Translations under genes and position numbers: made by a program
Shown here: piece after piece, positions 8,911-21,058 of the stretch
Layout: every line of letters starts with the position of its first letter
How positions within the stretch are numbered: position 1 is the first letter of the stretch
Source: Carex sylvatica
Lineage: Eukaryota; Streptophyta; Magnoliopsida; Poales; Cyperaceae
DNA: 43,652 nt
Direction: 5' to 3'
NCBI GenBank assembly: GCA_964058845.1
Contig: CAXKVR010000331.1
Span: forward strand, 1 to 43,652
The notes under the pieces: generated by a model
The model's input: the letters and a program-made list of their open reading frames with translations, nothing else
What the model was told of the DNA's origin: nothing
Database searches by the model: none

Positions 8911-11900
8911 ATGGCAACCGTAGTGTCGAGGCGGGGCCCACATGTCCTTCCCGACAGAGAAACCTCCGTCCGACCGTTAGATCGTGGCGGCGGCGTCCGG
9001 CAGAGGCGGGAACCACGCAGGGCCACGTGGCACCGCAAATATTGCGTCTACTGCGTCGGTCTTTCTATGGTTATCGCGTGGGTCATTGTTCTCGCCGTTT
9101 ATCAGCAGGGTTCGATCAATGTCGATGTGCGCCGTACCGCGGCTGAGATGTTGCTGCACGGTGAGCTTCGGAGCACGGAGCAGCGTGCGCACCGGATGTT
9201 GCCATTCTCGTCGTTGTCGGTGGAGGCGAGGTGTGAGGATGGTAAGCTTCAAATTGAGAGATCTAAGCGAGGGAATATTGTCGGGCTGAGGTTGCCTCGT
9301 TTGGCACTCGTGAGTAATCATTTGTTTCTGGTTTAATGAATTAGTTTTTCCTTTGTTTGTATCCTTGTTTTGTACAATTAGATGGAATTCTTTGAGGAGT
9401 TCTACATTAACTTAATGGTCTGAAAATGTAAGGAATTGAAGCTGTGAGGTGGTATTTTGAGGGAAATAAGAAATTCCTTTTGCCTAACATATTGTTTTTT
9501 GGTTTCAGGTTATAGGAAGTGGAAATACAGACGCACAGTTGTTGATGCTGCTAACTCTGACAAAAACACTTACCGGACTTGGTTATAGATTTACTGTGAG
9601 CTTCTTTTCTACACTTTAGTTATCTACTTTTGTTTATTGTCTATCTATTCTAGCTGAATACCCAACATGATGTCATGAGAGTTCAAGAGTTCGTTATTCA
9701 AGTCAAAACTATATTGCTTCTGTTTTATTTTATCTAAAATTATTTTAGCAAAAATGATGTTTGTCTATTTTCTTTTTGATAATAATATTATAGGTTAGCT
9801 TTAAGTTCTGTTTTTTTTTTTTTTTGTCTGGGACACATAATATTTGATAATTCTTCATTTCTTAACAGTGTGAATTTTGGCATGATTTTAATAATTTGAT
9901 TAGGTGTTTACATTTGAGGATGGAGGAGCTTATTACTTGTGGAAAAATATAGGTTATCAAGTGCACATTGTCAAGTCCCTGGGGCTCATGTCCATTGACT
10001 GGTCAAAGTAAGTTTCAAATTTTTGTTACCACTGTAAACCTTTACATTTTATTGGTCCTGATAATAGTGCTTTACTCACCTTTGTTTTGTTTTTAATTAG
10101 TTATGAAGGTGTGATACTAGGTTCCCTTGAATGTAAAAGAGTTCTCCCCAGGTAATTATTTTCTAATGTTTATACTTTTGGTAGTTTTAATTCGCTTCTT
10201 TCTGGGAAGTTTATTAATATTTTCTGGTCTTTTGTTCTCCACACCGTGAAAGCCTTGTATATGAATTTTTTTCAAAATTACACAACCAATACTTGCTTGG
10301 TGAGCTTACAACTCTGACCTCCCACTGTGCACCCAAACTCTAATGTCCCAAATAAGAGCAAAAAGAGAAAAATGCTGATTTCATATGTGATATTCTCCTT
10401 GCTCTGAGCCATACATTATATTCTGATGCTTTATAGAGTTATATCTGAAATTATCCCAAAAAAGAAGAAAAAGCATCCAGTGGTTATGCTGCCAAGGTTC
10501 TTTTCATGTGTTCCAAAACTGCCATCATTGGCTCTAGGTTGTGTTTTTACTTTTAAGAGCCTTCCTTGCATCATGAACTCAGCATGTTACACTGCATTCA
10601 GTCTTATGCAGGAACCCTTTTTATCTATACCTTTAATATGGCTCATTCATGAAGATACTCTCGGGAAGCGTCTCAGAGAATATGAAGAAAAGGGTTTTGA
10701 TAATCTTATTAGCCAATGGAGAAGCTCTTTTTACAGAGCCAATGCCATCATATTTCCTGATTTCTCCCTTCCTGTAAAGCACCTTTGTCTCTCATTGTAA
10801 TTTATAATTCTAAAAATGGTCTCCTTTTCATTGTTTTTAACTTTTCAGCGAACTACCATATTTTCTGTATGATAGATCACTATTACCATCCATGTATGGT
10901 TTGATGCATCCTGCACCTGTTCATTTGTTTGTTTGTGTGGAACAGTCAATGATAAATTGATGCTACATACTTGAGTCAATCCTTTACTGATGATCTAATT
11001 CATTTTTTTTTGTCTTGAAAATTGCATTTCAGTTGCTGTATGTTGCACTTGGTGCTAAAAACTTTATGGTTATTTCTAGTCCCCTTGCCGATGTACTGAA
11101 GACCGAGAGTTACTTGGCTTCTCATTCACAGTATCATGCGAGGAAAGATTATGGATATGGTGAGAATGAACTCATAGTTCTTTTTGTTGGGAGCTATTTC
11201 CACTATGATGACATCATTTGGGATTTTGCGGCTGCAATGCAAGCCTTGGCCCCGCAAGTTTCAAAACTTGAGAAAAGTATGAATGGAGGAGTTCATTCTA
11301 TCTTCTTGTGTGGAAATTCTTCGGATGCCTACAGCTCCTCATTTCAGGCAATACAACTTCTCTCCCTGATAAACTCTGATGGTGACGGGTTTGTTTTATT
11401 TAGTGGTTAACCCTCTATTAAAACTCATTGTTATCCTACCAGGCCAAAAGTTTGAAAATAGTTCATAGCTATGCGTGACCTCATCCATTATGGTACCTAA
11501 ATTTACCAAAAATGACACTACTTGACCTGCCTGAGAAATATATGAAACGAACTTTACAAATATATATGAGAGAAAGGACATGATGACTCCTCTCTCTCTC
11601 TCTCCATCTCTCTATGTTGTTTCCTTTTTGGTTGAAATGAAGAACTTTTCCATCACATAGCTGTTCGCCATTTGCGTGCACTACTAAAATTGGGAATCGT
11701 GATTCTTCTAGGTGGCAGTTCTGCTGTAGTCCTTAACCTGGCACATGAATTGGTGTTAGTCCTCTTTACGAGCTTTCAAGAAAAACAAATTCGAGAATTG
11801 ATCACTTGTTGTTAAACCATATTTCTGTGATAATTTGGTTGTGTGCTACTTGACTTCAGTAAGTCAATCAAACATATCTTATAAAGAAGATATTACAAAA

Positions 11901-14900
11901 GCAAAAGTCTTATCTAACTTTTATGATTAGGAACTTGCAACACAGATGGGTTTCCCTGCTAGTTCAATAAAGCGCTATCCTTTTGATCATGACGCAAGTA
12001 GTTTGCTACTAATAGCTGACATTGTCTTACATGGTTCCTTCAATGAGGAGCCTAGCTTTCCTCCTCTGTTATTGCAAGCCATGTCCTTTGGAGTTCCTAT
12101 TATCGCACCAAACATCAGTCAAATTACAAAGCATGTAAGTCAAGTACTCAAGTAGTTTCTTTTGGCTCAATTTCATGTGTACTGCTGTTAAAATGTCAAT
12201 AAATAATTTATGACCCTGCAAGAGAGAAATATCATATACTCTATCCTAAAAGCCCCCAACAATCCCTTTCCTCATGGTTTCTTCTGTAAATAAAGAGGAA
12301 GAAATGAGGGGTTACTGCGATGTTCTACAAGGAATTAGTAATGCTGTAAAACATTATATTTGCATTGTTTAAATGGGTATGTGAGAAGCTTCTCATTGTG
12401 ATGGTTGCAGGCAGATGTATTGACAATTTGTAGGGTGCACATGAAATAGTTTCTCTTTTATGAATATTTAACCATGTGATGCATAATTCAACTTATGTGC
12501 CTGTTCATTTTTGCATTGTTTTATTTTCTTTAATACTTTTTTTTTGTTTAGTTCTATCTTTAACATTCCAAATTAACATAACTTAGAAAAACTTCTAGTT
12601 GGGCCTTACTTTATCCTTATTTACATGGATATATCCTCACAGGCAACCCCTTGTTAAGCAACTTAACCTCAACTTCCCCATGATTTTACAATTGAGCACC
12701 AAGGTAAGAAAAAAGAAGAAGAAAGGAAGCCCTGAAACAGTGGTCATTTTGGTCCTAGTTATTATATGGGTTTGTAGATACTACATACCACCAATCCTTT
12801 ACATCCACTGGAAGTAATGATTGCTGTTTGTGAGTGCAAATCAAGAGTAAGCTATGTACTGTTGTTTCATTGCTAACACAATAGTTGATGGCAGGTAATT
12901 GATGGAGTTAATGGCTTTCTCTTCCAACCGAAGGACCTGACCACATTGACTAAAGCCTTCTCACGTGTAATAGGAGAACGGAAGCTCTCAGTCTTGGGAA
13001 ACAAAGTTGCTAGCAATGGTAAAATGCTTGCAAAAAATATGCTAGCATATGAATGTGTTTTGTCATATGCAAAACTCCTAGAAAACATGCTATATTTCCC
13101 ATCAAATGTGATGCTTCCGGCTTCTCCCTCTCAAATCCAACAAAAGACATGGTCATGGGACTTGTTTGAGAGGAAAACAACAAATGAGAATGATCAGAGC
13201 ATGGAATTAAGTGTCCTAGAAATGCTTGAGCGACAATTTGAGAAAAATCTTTCTGGAATGTCCCATTTTGAAAATGAGACCTTGAGTGATGACTTCCCCT
13301 CACAGCTAGATTGGGAAGATTTAAATGATATGGAAATCTCGGAAGATATAGAGACACGAGAAGTGCAAGAGGTTAGCTTCATTTATACTTTAATTTCCTT
13401 TGTATTATTTGTTACATGTATCACTTCGGAAGTACATGTTGTCAGTTTATTGCCTTATGAGATACATCAGACATGTATCACTTTGGAAATAAATGTTGCC
13501 AGTTTATTTGCCTTATGAGAAGTTTGCGGTTTTTGCTAATATGGGAAATTCCTTTAGAAGGTCAACCCCATAGACAACTGTCTTGACCAAAGCTAACTTT
13601 GTATACAGAATACCTCAAGAAGATCAACTGGATAATTTTTTTTTTTTTTTTTGAAAAGGAGGTTTGCTATATAGTTAAATTCATTGACCTAAGCTGACCT
13701 TTATGACAGCAAAATTACCCAAATAGCAAGCTAGGTTACATTGGGAAGGTGTATTCTCAACAATTAAACATTGAGAAGGCACATGTCCCATACAGAGGGC
13801 AGTGTTTACCCAAAACATGACTTCATTTTAGTTATTACTAAATATTTCATTTGGTGTAGCTTGAAGAAAGGATCGAGACACCCTTGAAAACATGGGAAGA
13901 TGTGTACCACACTGCCAGAAAGGCTGAGAAGGCAAAATCCGAGAAAAATGAGAGAGATGAAGGGGAGTTAGAGAGAACTGGACAGCCTGTGTGTATATAC
14001 GAGATTTACAATGGAGAGGGGGCATGGCCATTTCTACATCACGGTTCCATTTACCGTGGCATCACCCTGGTATTAACTTGCTAAATTATGAGAACATGCA
14101 ATGTCTTTTTGCCATATTTTCATGAAAGATATCTGTTTTATGTATATATTGCATGTGTAACCTGAAAAGCATATGATATGTAGGTTTCATACCTGCCAGT
14201 ACCACCAGTAAAATACAGAGGAACCAATTAGATAGTAGTTTATGCTTTTTATTGCTAACTGTGTTTTAATGGGAGGTTCTTTGGTGAGTTAGCAATAAAC
14301 AAGTGTAACCATTATTGTACATATAAATGCAGGGGTTATTTATTGGATGCAAACTGGTACTGTCAGACTCTCAGCTGTGTCCCAGTTGGGAATATTTGTT
14401 CAATTCTATATGTCATGACTTGTCAAAGTTTCTCTTTATGCCAGTCCAGAAGTGGCAGGAGACCAGAAACTGATGATGTGGATGCAGTTAGGCGGCTTCC
14501 TGTTTTAGAAGATTCACACTACAGAGATCTTCTGTGTGAGTTTGGTGCAATACTGTCTATTGCTAACAAGGTGGATACCGTCCACAAGTTACCTTGGATC
14601 GGTTTCCAGTCATGGCGTGCCACTAGTAGAATGGTATTTACTCGATGGTCCCATGCCTTTATCGGCTTTATTACTTTTTTGGAGTCTATAACTTTAAATG
14701 ATGGTTTTACCATCTATGTTGGGATCAAAGCCTTGGTGGTTATAACTAATAAGATCATAATCATTGAAATATCCTTTAGAGTTGGTTATGGTTATGTGTT
14801 GACATGCGTTACCATTTATGATCCCAATGCTGAAGTCCCATTCCTTTAGAAAGGTTTCCTTTTGTGGATGCACTGCAAGCACCCTATAGAAAAAGGAAGA

Positions 14901-17900
14901 AAGAAAGAAGTTAAGGAAAAAAAAAAGGAACTATAACTTGATTTTGTTGGGGATTTACTGAAAAAGTCCTTTGTATAGGTTTCTTTGTCAAAAACTGCTG
15001 AAAAAAAGTTGGAGACGATTATTATGGAAGAAAACAAGGGAGATGCTGTTTATTATTGGGCACTTTTGGATATGGATCTGAATGCGAACAAATTTGACTT
15101 TTGGTCCTCGTGTGATAGCCTAAATGCAGGTCACTGCAGGTATTTTTATTTAAATAAATTGATGTTTTACTATCATTTATATTTGATAAAAAAAAAATTC
15201 AATGCCAAGCAGCTTGTACTCTAAATTTTTTGAAGGCAATGGATGACAAGGTGGATTCTTTTGTTGGATGATAGTTGCTGGTACCTTATAGAAGGACCAT
15301 ATTTTAGAAATTGTGGTATCTTTTCCACAAAGGTTACCGGTTCTAGAGTTATATGTAGAGTTGGAATCCAACCATACCGGTTTTAATTTCCAATTAAATA
15401 TGAACAGTCAGATCCCTGAAACTCGATCTCGACCCAGTACCAGCTGAAACCTTGAACCAATTACTCGATCCCGAACCAGTACTAGTCGAAATCCTGAACC
15501 CATAACTCAATTCCGACCAAGTACCAGTCAAAATTATGAACCCATAACTCAATCCCGACCCAGTACTAGTCGGAACCCTGAACCCATAACTCAATCCCGA
15601 CCAAGTACTAGTTGGGTCCGTAGACCGGTACCGGTTCCATTACATCCTTTACCTGTGGATGCAATTGATGAGGACAGTTTAGAGAGCGGGGATGAGAGGC
15701 TCTTAGATGAGTCATCAGGTTCTGACAGTGATGTTATGTCAACCATACAGTCACAATCACAGTCCCGGAAAGCACGTTACCCGATAACTGATCGAGAAGA
15801 TATGAGACATCCGATTGATAGTTTCAATGACATATTCAGTTTTCGTCCTGCGGATGTCAATTTTTTCGGCAGGTCAACGAGAACATTCGATAATCCATTG
15901 GCCAAAGGCCAAGTGTTTGAGTCGAAAGCAGCTCTAAGGGTACCAATAAATGAGTTTCATATCCAGTCCAATCGTGAATGTTTGGTTTCTAAAAGCTAAA
16001 CTAAACATTTAACTATAAAGTGCAGAGATAATTTTTGCAAATTCAAATTATCCGCTAAGTCTAACGGTCTTTCAGGATCTTGAATTATTACCAAATAAGC
16101 AATTCTTCATGTATGTAAAGTACCGGCAACACGCTCTGATCATCGTCAGCTAACTGCAGAGATAATTGCCCTATCAATCGATGATACCATTAGAAAGAAT
16201 GTGTGCGCGACTATAAATCATATCCGCGATGTGGTAAAAAAAGAGTACAAAAATGTAACACCCAAGTACAACAAATTATGGCGAGGCCGTGAGCTTGCTA
16301 TTGCAAATTTGTTTGGCAGTTGGGAGGACTCGTACAACTTGCTTATTTCACTTTTGGAAGCCATACAAAGAAAATAATCCGGGAACCAAATATTGTGTGA
16401 CCTCGACCCCTATTGCTGATAATACTGATAGGCAATTCAATCAAGCGGCATGGGCATATGGGCCGTGTATTGCAGCGCTACTATTCCTTAGACCAGTGAT
16501 TAGTATAAACTGAGATTTTTTTAGAGGATCCGGCACCGGAATCTCTTGAAACAATCCGAATTGCCGCATACAACGATCCGGATAAGTATGCTCAACTATC
16601 CAATAAAATATCAGTGGACTGCAATACAAGTAGTAAGGCTGAGAAATTTATTCAGAATGATAGTTGCTGGTACCTTATAGAAGGACCATATTTGTGTTGT
16701 CTTAATCTACATAATTATGGCCTTGATTTGTGTTATAACAGGTGAACTAATATTTTCTAAGGTTACTGAACTGTTAGCTCATACTTCAATTGGCAGATCT
16801 TTACTCATTGATTATGGTCTTGTTTTCTTTATTCTTTTGTCGTCTTATTTTTACATGATTATGCTGTTGTTTTCTTGTGTTATAACAAGTGAACTAATAT
16901 GTTCTAAGATTGCTTAATTGGTAGCTTATATTTTAATTGGCAGATCTTTATTCAGTGATGCATTCAGACTGATGTATGGTCTTGAAGAGAACATGGCATC
17001 TTTGCCCCCTATGCCTGTTGGTGGGTCCTACTGGTCTGCTCTTCATAGCTGGATCATGCCTACACCCTCGTTCCTGGAGTTCATTATGTTCTCAAGGTAT
17101 GCTTCGTCGCGAGAATAAGAGACAATAATCGCGCTTCAAAGTAGCCTCATATAGCTTGTTGTGGTATACTGAGACAAAATCACACTCGACCAGCCCAAAT
17201 GAATAATTCATAATCCAACCTTTTTGAGCTTAATACTGGACTCCTATCTGATTTAATTGGGTTTACCTGAATATGAGTAACATGACCTGAGACAAAATCA
17301 CACTCGACCAGCACAGTTAAACCTGACCTGACTACAAAAATAATTCAATGTGCCCCAAAATAACTCACAACCCCAAGTTTACAAGACTGGAACTACGGAG
17401 GATCAGAAATATACTTGAGGTGGCCAGAGACTCAAACAAGTCAAATGCTACCCGTAAACCCCAAGTTGCCCTTGTGACTCTAATTAAGTATAATTCTGTT
17501 AGGTTGATTGCTAACCTACCAGTCTGTCTAAAATATAAAGCTTATAGAGGTAGTTAACTTCTATAGTATTTCATTTTTTTTTAATATCTTTCCTCAGAAT
17601 GTTTCTGGATTCACTTGATCAGCTGAGTTACAACAAAAGCAATCCTTCTTGTTTGCTGGGATCATCTGAAATAGAGGTGCTAAAATATCTCTCTACTATG
17701 GGTTACTATACCAGAAATTTGGTCAGGTCATATCCAAATCAGTATGATATGCCCCAGTTCTGACCCCTTCTGTTTATTATATATGTTTTGGTGGGCTTGT
17801 TTTGTATTTGGTGTTGGAAGTAAGGGTAACTCGAGACTAAACTGGATTGCAAAAGAGTATTGCACATTTGAGGGGTGGTTTAGGTAAAAATGGGTTAAAT

Positions 17901-18543
17901 TTAGGCCTTGTTTCATAATTGAGGGTTAATTGAGGTTTGATTGAACACCTATGAACCAACTTCCATACTGGTTGTGCACCCATCAAAAATATCAATTGCA
18001 ATGCCTATTGTTATTTTCTGGTCGAAATTTATGCTTATTGATGAAAATACCAATTGTAATACTTGCTCACTCCAAATTGTGATCTCTATTTAAGAAGTGC
18101 TTTATTATGATCCTGAAGTGCCAAATCATCTTATCTGGATTCATCTTTTGGCTCAGAAAAGACAGTGTTACTGCCGTATTCTGGAATTCCTGGTAAATAT
18201 CTGGGCCTATCACAGTGGTAGAAGGATGTTTTACCTTAACCCAGTTACGGCCCAGCTGTCCGAACAACACCCTCTTGAGCAAAGACAAGGGGTAATTTGG
18301 GCAAAATACTTCCAACCTACCCTGTTGAAGAGCATGGATGAGGATTTGGCTGAAAAGGCAGATGATGACTTATATCTTAATTCTAACTGGCTTTGGCCTC
18401 TAATGGGAGAAGTGCATTGGCAAGGGGTATTTGACCGAGAGAGGGAAGAACGCTATGTAAAAAAGATGGACAAAAAGAGAAAGACGAAAGAAAAATTGCT
18501 TGATCGGCAGAAATATGGTTACAAGCAAAAAGCCTTGGGGTAA
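8911..18543 (+). CDS. Plant GT-B (GT4-like) glycosyltransferase, single-pass membrane protein, 14 exons
   Basis: Predicted exons: 8911-9309, 9509-9595, 9904-10007, 10101-10151, 10602-10773, 11033-11347, 11931-12134, 12895-13371, 13860-14069, 14445-14633, 14979-15139, 16944-17096, 17598-17676, 18157-18543. Together they encode 995 residues with all phases consistent. The N-terminus is Arg-rich with one hydrophobic helix at about residues 44-65 (CVYCVGLSMVIAWVIVLAV), suggesting a type II, probably Golgi, protein. The GT-B domain holds the FPPLLLQAMSFGVPIIAPN block (residues 419-437), and the plant-specific C-terminal half holds ERDEGELERTGQPVCIYE, WIGFQSWRAT and LKSMDEDLAE. This is the family of Arabidopsis At5g04480 and At4g01210, whose acceptor is unknown to me. 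Exon 6 to 7 needs a GC donor. The stop at 18541 follows KQKALG; relatives continue with a GKYVKPP-like tail, so a further short exon using the GTAAAT at 18540 is possible. Confidence 0.88.
11348..11930 (+). other. GC-AG intron in the glycosyltransferase gene
   Basis: Exon 6 ends ...TCATTTCAG and the intron would start GCAATA, ending at ATTAG before GAACTTGC. Splicing here gives SSSFQ-ELATQMGF, which has the length seen in the family (xxLQAVASRLGF-type). Reading on gives a stop at 11408, and the nearest downstream GT would insert extra residues. GC donors occur in about 1% of plant introns. Confidence 0.75.
11590..11614. repeat. CT-rich microsatellite in intron 6
   Basis: A run of CTCTCTCTCTCTCT within the GC-AG intron. 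Simple repeat with no coding role. Confidence 0.8.
15268..15304. repeat. 37-bp direct repeat, left copy, flanking the MULE fragment
   Basis: It starts ATGATAGTTGCTGGTACCTT and ends ACCATATTT. It is identical to 16657-16693. The two copies bracket the inserted MULE piece in intron 11, so the 37 bp represent a duplicated target. Confidence 0.95.
15305..16656 (+). mobile_element. Internal MULE fragment inserted in intron 11, no terminal repeats
   Basis: This 1352-bp segment matches 24634-25985 of the MULE in the same orientation with a constant offset of 9329, hence no indels. I count 11 substitutions, about 99.2% identity. It contains the end of the PB1-like part, a tandem PITQSRPSTS-type repeat (15413-15620), and the N-terminal MuDR DNA-binding part with FESKAALRVPINEFHIQSNR. 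There is no terminal inverted repeat or transposon end. Ten of the 11 differences are transitions; eight give T or A here where the other copy has C or G, including one that turns TGG into TGA. Non-functional passenger sequence in the intron. Confidence 0.92.
16657..16693. repeat. 37-bp direct repeat, right copy
   Basis: Identical to 15268-15304. Its first four bases, ATGA, also match the donor sequence at the right junction. The last bases of the left copy, ATTT, match the donor at the left junction. Confidence 0.95.
16729..16952 (+). repeat. Tandem duplication of the exon 12 splice acceptor region
   Basis: Two diverged copies, 16729-16805 and 16876-16952, both run from TGTGTTATAACA to AATTGGCAGATCTTTA. 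The second contains the true acceptor of exon 12 (exon starts 16944). The first offers a cryptic acceptor 147 bp upstream. Use of the cryptic site keeps the frame but meets a TAA at 16915-16917, so it would truncate the protein. Confidence 0.8.
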
Positions 18544-19039
18544 ATAAGCTACTTAACAAAATTTTGTTGAGTTTAGTAAAAGAAAAATATTTGCCTATGC
18601 AGTAGACCTGCAGAAATTCCTTAATGTATAAAGAGGTTTTTTTTTTTTGTTCATCATGGCTATGTCTCCTAAGGAGATTGCAACCAGAGGGCATTACACC
18701 GTAGATTCAGTTCTAATTACTTCTCTTAGGTTTCTGAAGTGCTGTAGGAAATAAATATCCTTCCCCACATCTAATCCCATTTTATGTTTTACTTGTTCAG
18801 CGCGCTACTAGAAATATGATTTTTTTTTTTTTTTTTTTGAGGAAACTACTAGAGATATGATAATTTGTGTTGATTCTATCATCATTCTTTAAATTTGGTG
18901 AAAGCTGCAAGGGATCTTTGTACAGTGGCTGCAGTGAAAATACCTTAATGAAAACCTTATTTTAGTTACATCGTAGTACTTCCTGTTATTCCGAAGTTCT
19001 TATTTTTTTTTAACTTAACGTTGGTGGCCTTTTTTTAAC
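18544..19039 (+). other. 3' UTR and flank of the glycosyltransferase gene
   Basis: T-rich non-coding sequence. A TTTCTCTTAG followed by a short frame at 18731 could be a last exon, but it does not resemble the family's C-terminus, so I do not call it. Confidence 0.35.
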
Positions 19040-19235
19040 TTTATGAAGAATTTTATGGAGTTAATGTTCTAAAGCAAATGTTTTTTGATACATTAGTTGA
19101 TATAATCAATTTGTTTCTTGAATTTGATATTACTTATATTTGGAATAAGAAGTCAAGATTGTGAGACACAATCTCGTAACAAGTAATAAACTCTATATTT
19201 TTCTAATCTTTGTAATTAGTAAGAAACACTGATTA
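19040..19235 (+). repeat. Left arm of a large inverted repeat
   Basis: Starts ATGAAGAATTTTATGGAGTT and continues through AGAAGTCAAGATTGTGAGAC and CTCGTAACAAGTAATAAA to about 19235 (AACACTGA). It is the reverse complement of 20390-20585 with scattered mismatches and a few indels. No coding content. Similarity stops abruptly at both ends. Confidence 0.75.
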
Positions 19236-20389
19236 CATGTGATTAGCGTAATGATTAAATATTGATTGAATTTCACAGATGAAGCGACATGGGTCAGTTT
19301 AATATCACAAATGCATATGAGGTCATATGACATTGGAAGTGATATAATGCTGAACATTATATTAGGGGTTTGGGTGTGTCTATGTCATTAATATTCGCAT
19401 GGTGTAAATGTCTTAAGTCTGAGATGATTCGGTGTCCTCACTTGGGATATGTGCAGATGATGTTATTTTGAAGATCTTCTGCAAAGAGATAAGTAGTTAT
19501 TCTCTATACCAATCTTACTTCGAGGATTTCTTGTAGAATCAAGAAGATAAATATCTCTCATCACGATATGAGTATCTGGATGAGTGATGATATCTGCTGG
19601 ACTCCTTGATTGAGCGAGATTATATATACGCATTATAATCTTGGAGATTGTAAATATAATCAACCTCATGATGGACCAAATTGGTACTATTAACTTTTAG
19701 CATATAAAAATATACTTAGTTACCCTAATTCCTACTTTCGTTCTGATCACAAGCGTATGATCCTACCGTGTAGTAATGTTGGGTGTCGATCCACAGGGAT
19801 AAATCTTTAAATGAATAACGTCTACTAGTCTAGGTTCACCGGTTAAAATAGTTTTGAGGCGAGGTGCTAGTATGCAGATAAAACACATAAATAGATAGAT
19901 ATAGAGAGCCTCTAGGGTTCATATCATATCCTTCTAAATGAAGCAAAGTATAATTCAGACGTTTCTCTGTCTCGCATATGGTCCTGTCACTACTGCATGC
20001 GACATGGATAGTCCCGCGAGGCAACCCACATACGGTACTATCACTACCTGCAGGTGCCTAGGGTTTCTGACTTATGCGATTTGAAAGGTTTTTCAATCTT
20101 TCGATCGGCTTTTGGGAGTAATGATAGGGGTGAAATAAGTAGTGATTTTTTCTATCACTTAACCTAAAATATTGTCATTTATCGAATTATAATTACTCAT
20201 TTTATATGGAACCAGATTTCTTTATGTTATTTTACTTGATTTTAGAGAATTACATATTTCCAACGATATTCAATCTAAAACAGGCATAAAACGAAGCAAT
20301 TCTGACACTTAGTCTCAGGCGTGCGGATGCCCTCATTCGCATGTGACCCAGAGAGCTGTCGCACAAGAGGTTATGCCCTCAGTGTTCCT
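19236..20389. other. Non-coding repeat interior between the inverted arms
   Basis: No recognisable gene. TGTCGATCCACAGGGATAAA at about 19786 belongs to a repeat wording that recurs, inverted, at 22555-22575 (TCCCTGTGGATCGATACC). The interval is probably a decayed non-autonomous transposable element. Confidence 0.45.
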
Positions 20390-20585
20390 TACTAATAACG
20401 AAGATTAGAGAAATCTATAATTTATTACTTGTTACGAGATAGTGTCTCACAATCTTGACTTCTTGTTTCAAATATAAGTAATAGCAAACTCAAAGAACAA
20501 GTTGATTATATCAACCAATGTATGAACAAACATGCAAAAAACATCTGCTCTATGACATTAACTCCATAAAATTCTTCATCTACTT
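20390..20585 (-). repeat. Right arm of the large inverted repeat
   Basis: Reverse complement of the left arm. On the right the sequence beyond 20590 is not matched outside the left arm, so the pair may be two separately inserted copies of one family in opposite orientation rather than the ends of a single element. No target duplication was found. Confidence 0.7.
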
Positions 20586-20589
20586 CAAG

Positions 20590-21058
20590 CAGTATAATGC
20601 TTCAAATAATAGAACTCCAATTTGTGCCCATTTTGCTCCAAATCTCTTCCTTTGTGCATTTTCCTATAAAATCACATAAATCATGACAATTATCATATCG
20701 TACCATAAATTTAAGATAAATACACTAAAATTCAAATATAAATGGCTTAATTCCTAGCTAAAACACTAGGTTTTCTTATATACGAATTTCACTCGTCAGT
20801 AACGAATTACATCTATTCCTGACTATTATAAAATGAATGAATTAATAATTAAGATGCATAACTAAAAGTCTTATATTGAGCTTGACATTAATTTCTGCAT
20901 GTATATCTTGGTCACACATTGTTGATGAGAAAAATTATGAGAGAGATGGCACTAGTTGTGCAAAAACAACTCCATTCTAATTCTAAGTGCAACAAATTGT
21001 GGCTTTAAAATATAAGATTCATTAAAGACAGTCCATTATATTGGAACAAATAATTTTG
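20590..21058. other. Intergenic repeat-like DNA, no gene seen
   Basis: AT-rich non-coding DNA, probably part of the same element family as the right inverted arm. No supportable reading frame. Confidence 0.4.

Noticed and set aside
8977..9321. Minus-strand open frame of 114 codons overlapping exon 1 of the glycosyltransferase
   Set aside because: A shadow of the GC-rich first exon. The sense frame has the membrane anchor, the conserved splice join and family match.
15394..15594. Minus-strand repetitive open frame (also at 24723-24923)
   Set aside because: It is the reverse reading of the 42-bp tandem repeat in the transposase and is open only because of the repetition.
15305..16656. Treating the intron 11 insert as a separate transposon insertion
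   Set aside because: It has no inverted ends, begins and ends inside coding sequence of the MULE, and is flanked by 37 bp, not 9 bp.
19040..20585. Calling the inverted pair a definite DNA transposon
   Set aside because: No target duplication, and the right copy continues past the matched part. Kept as a repeat only.
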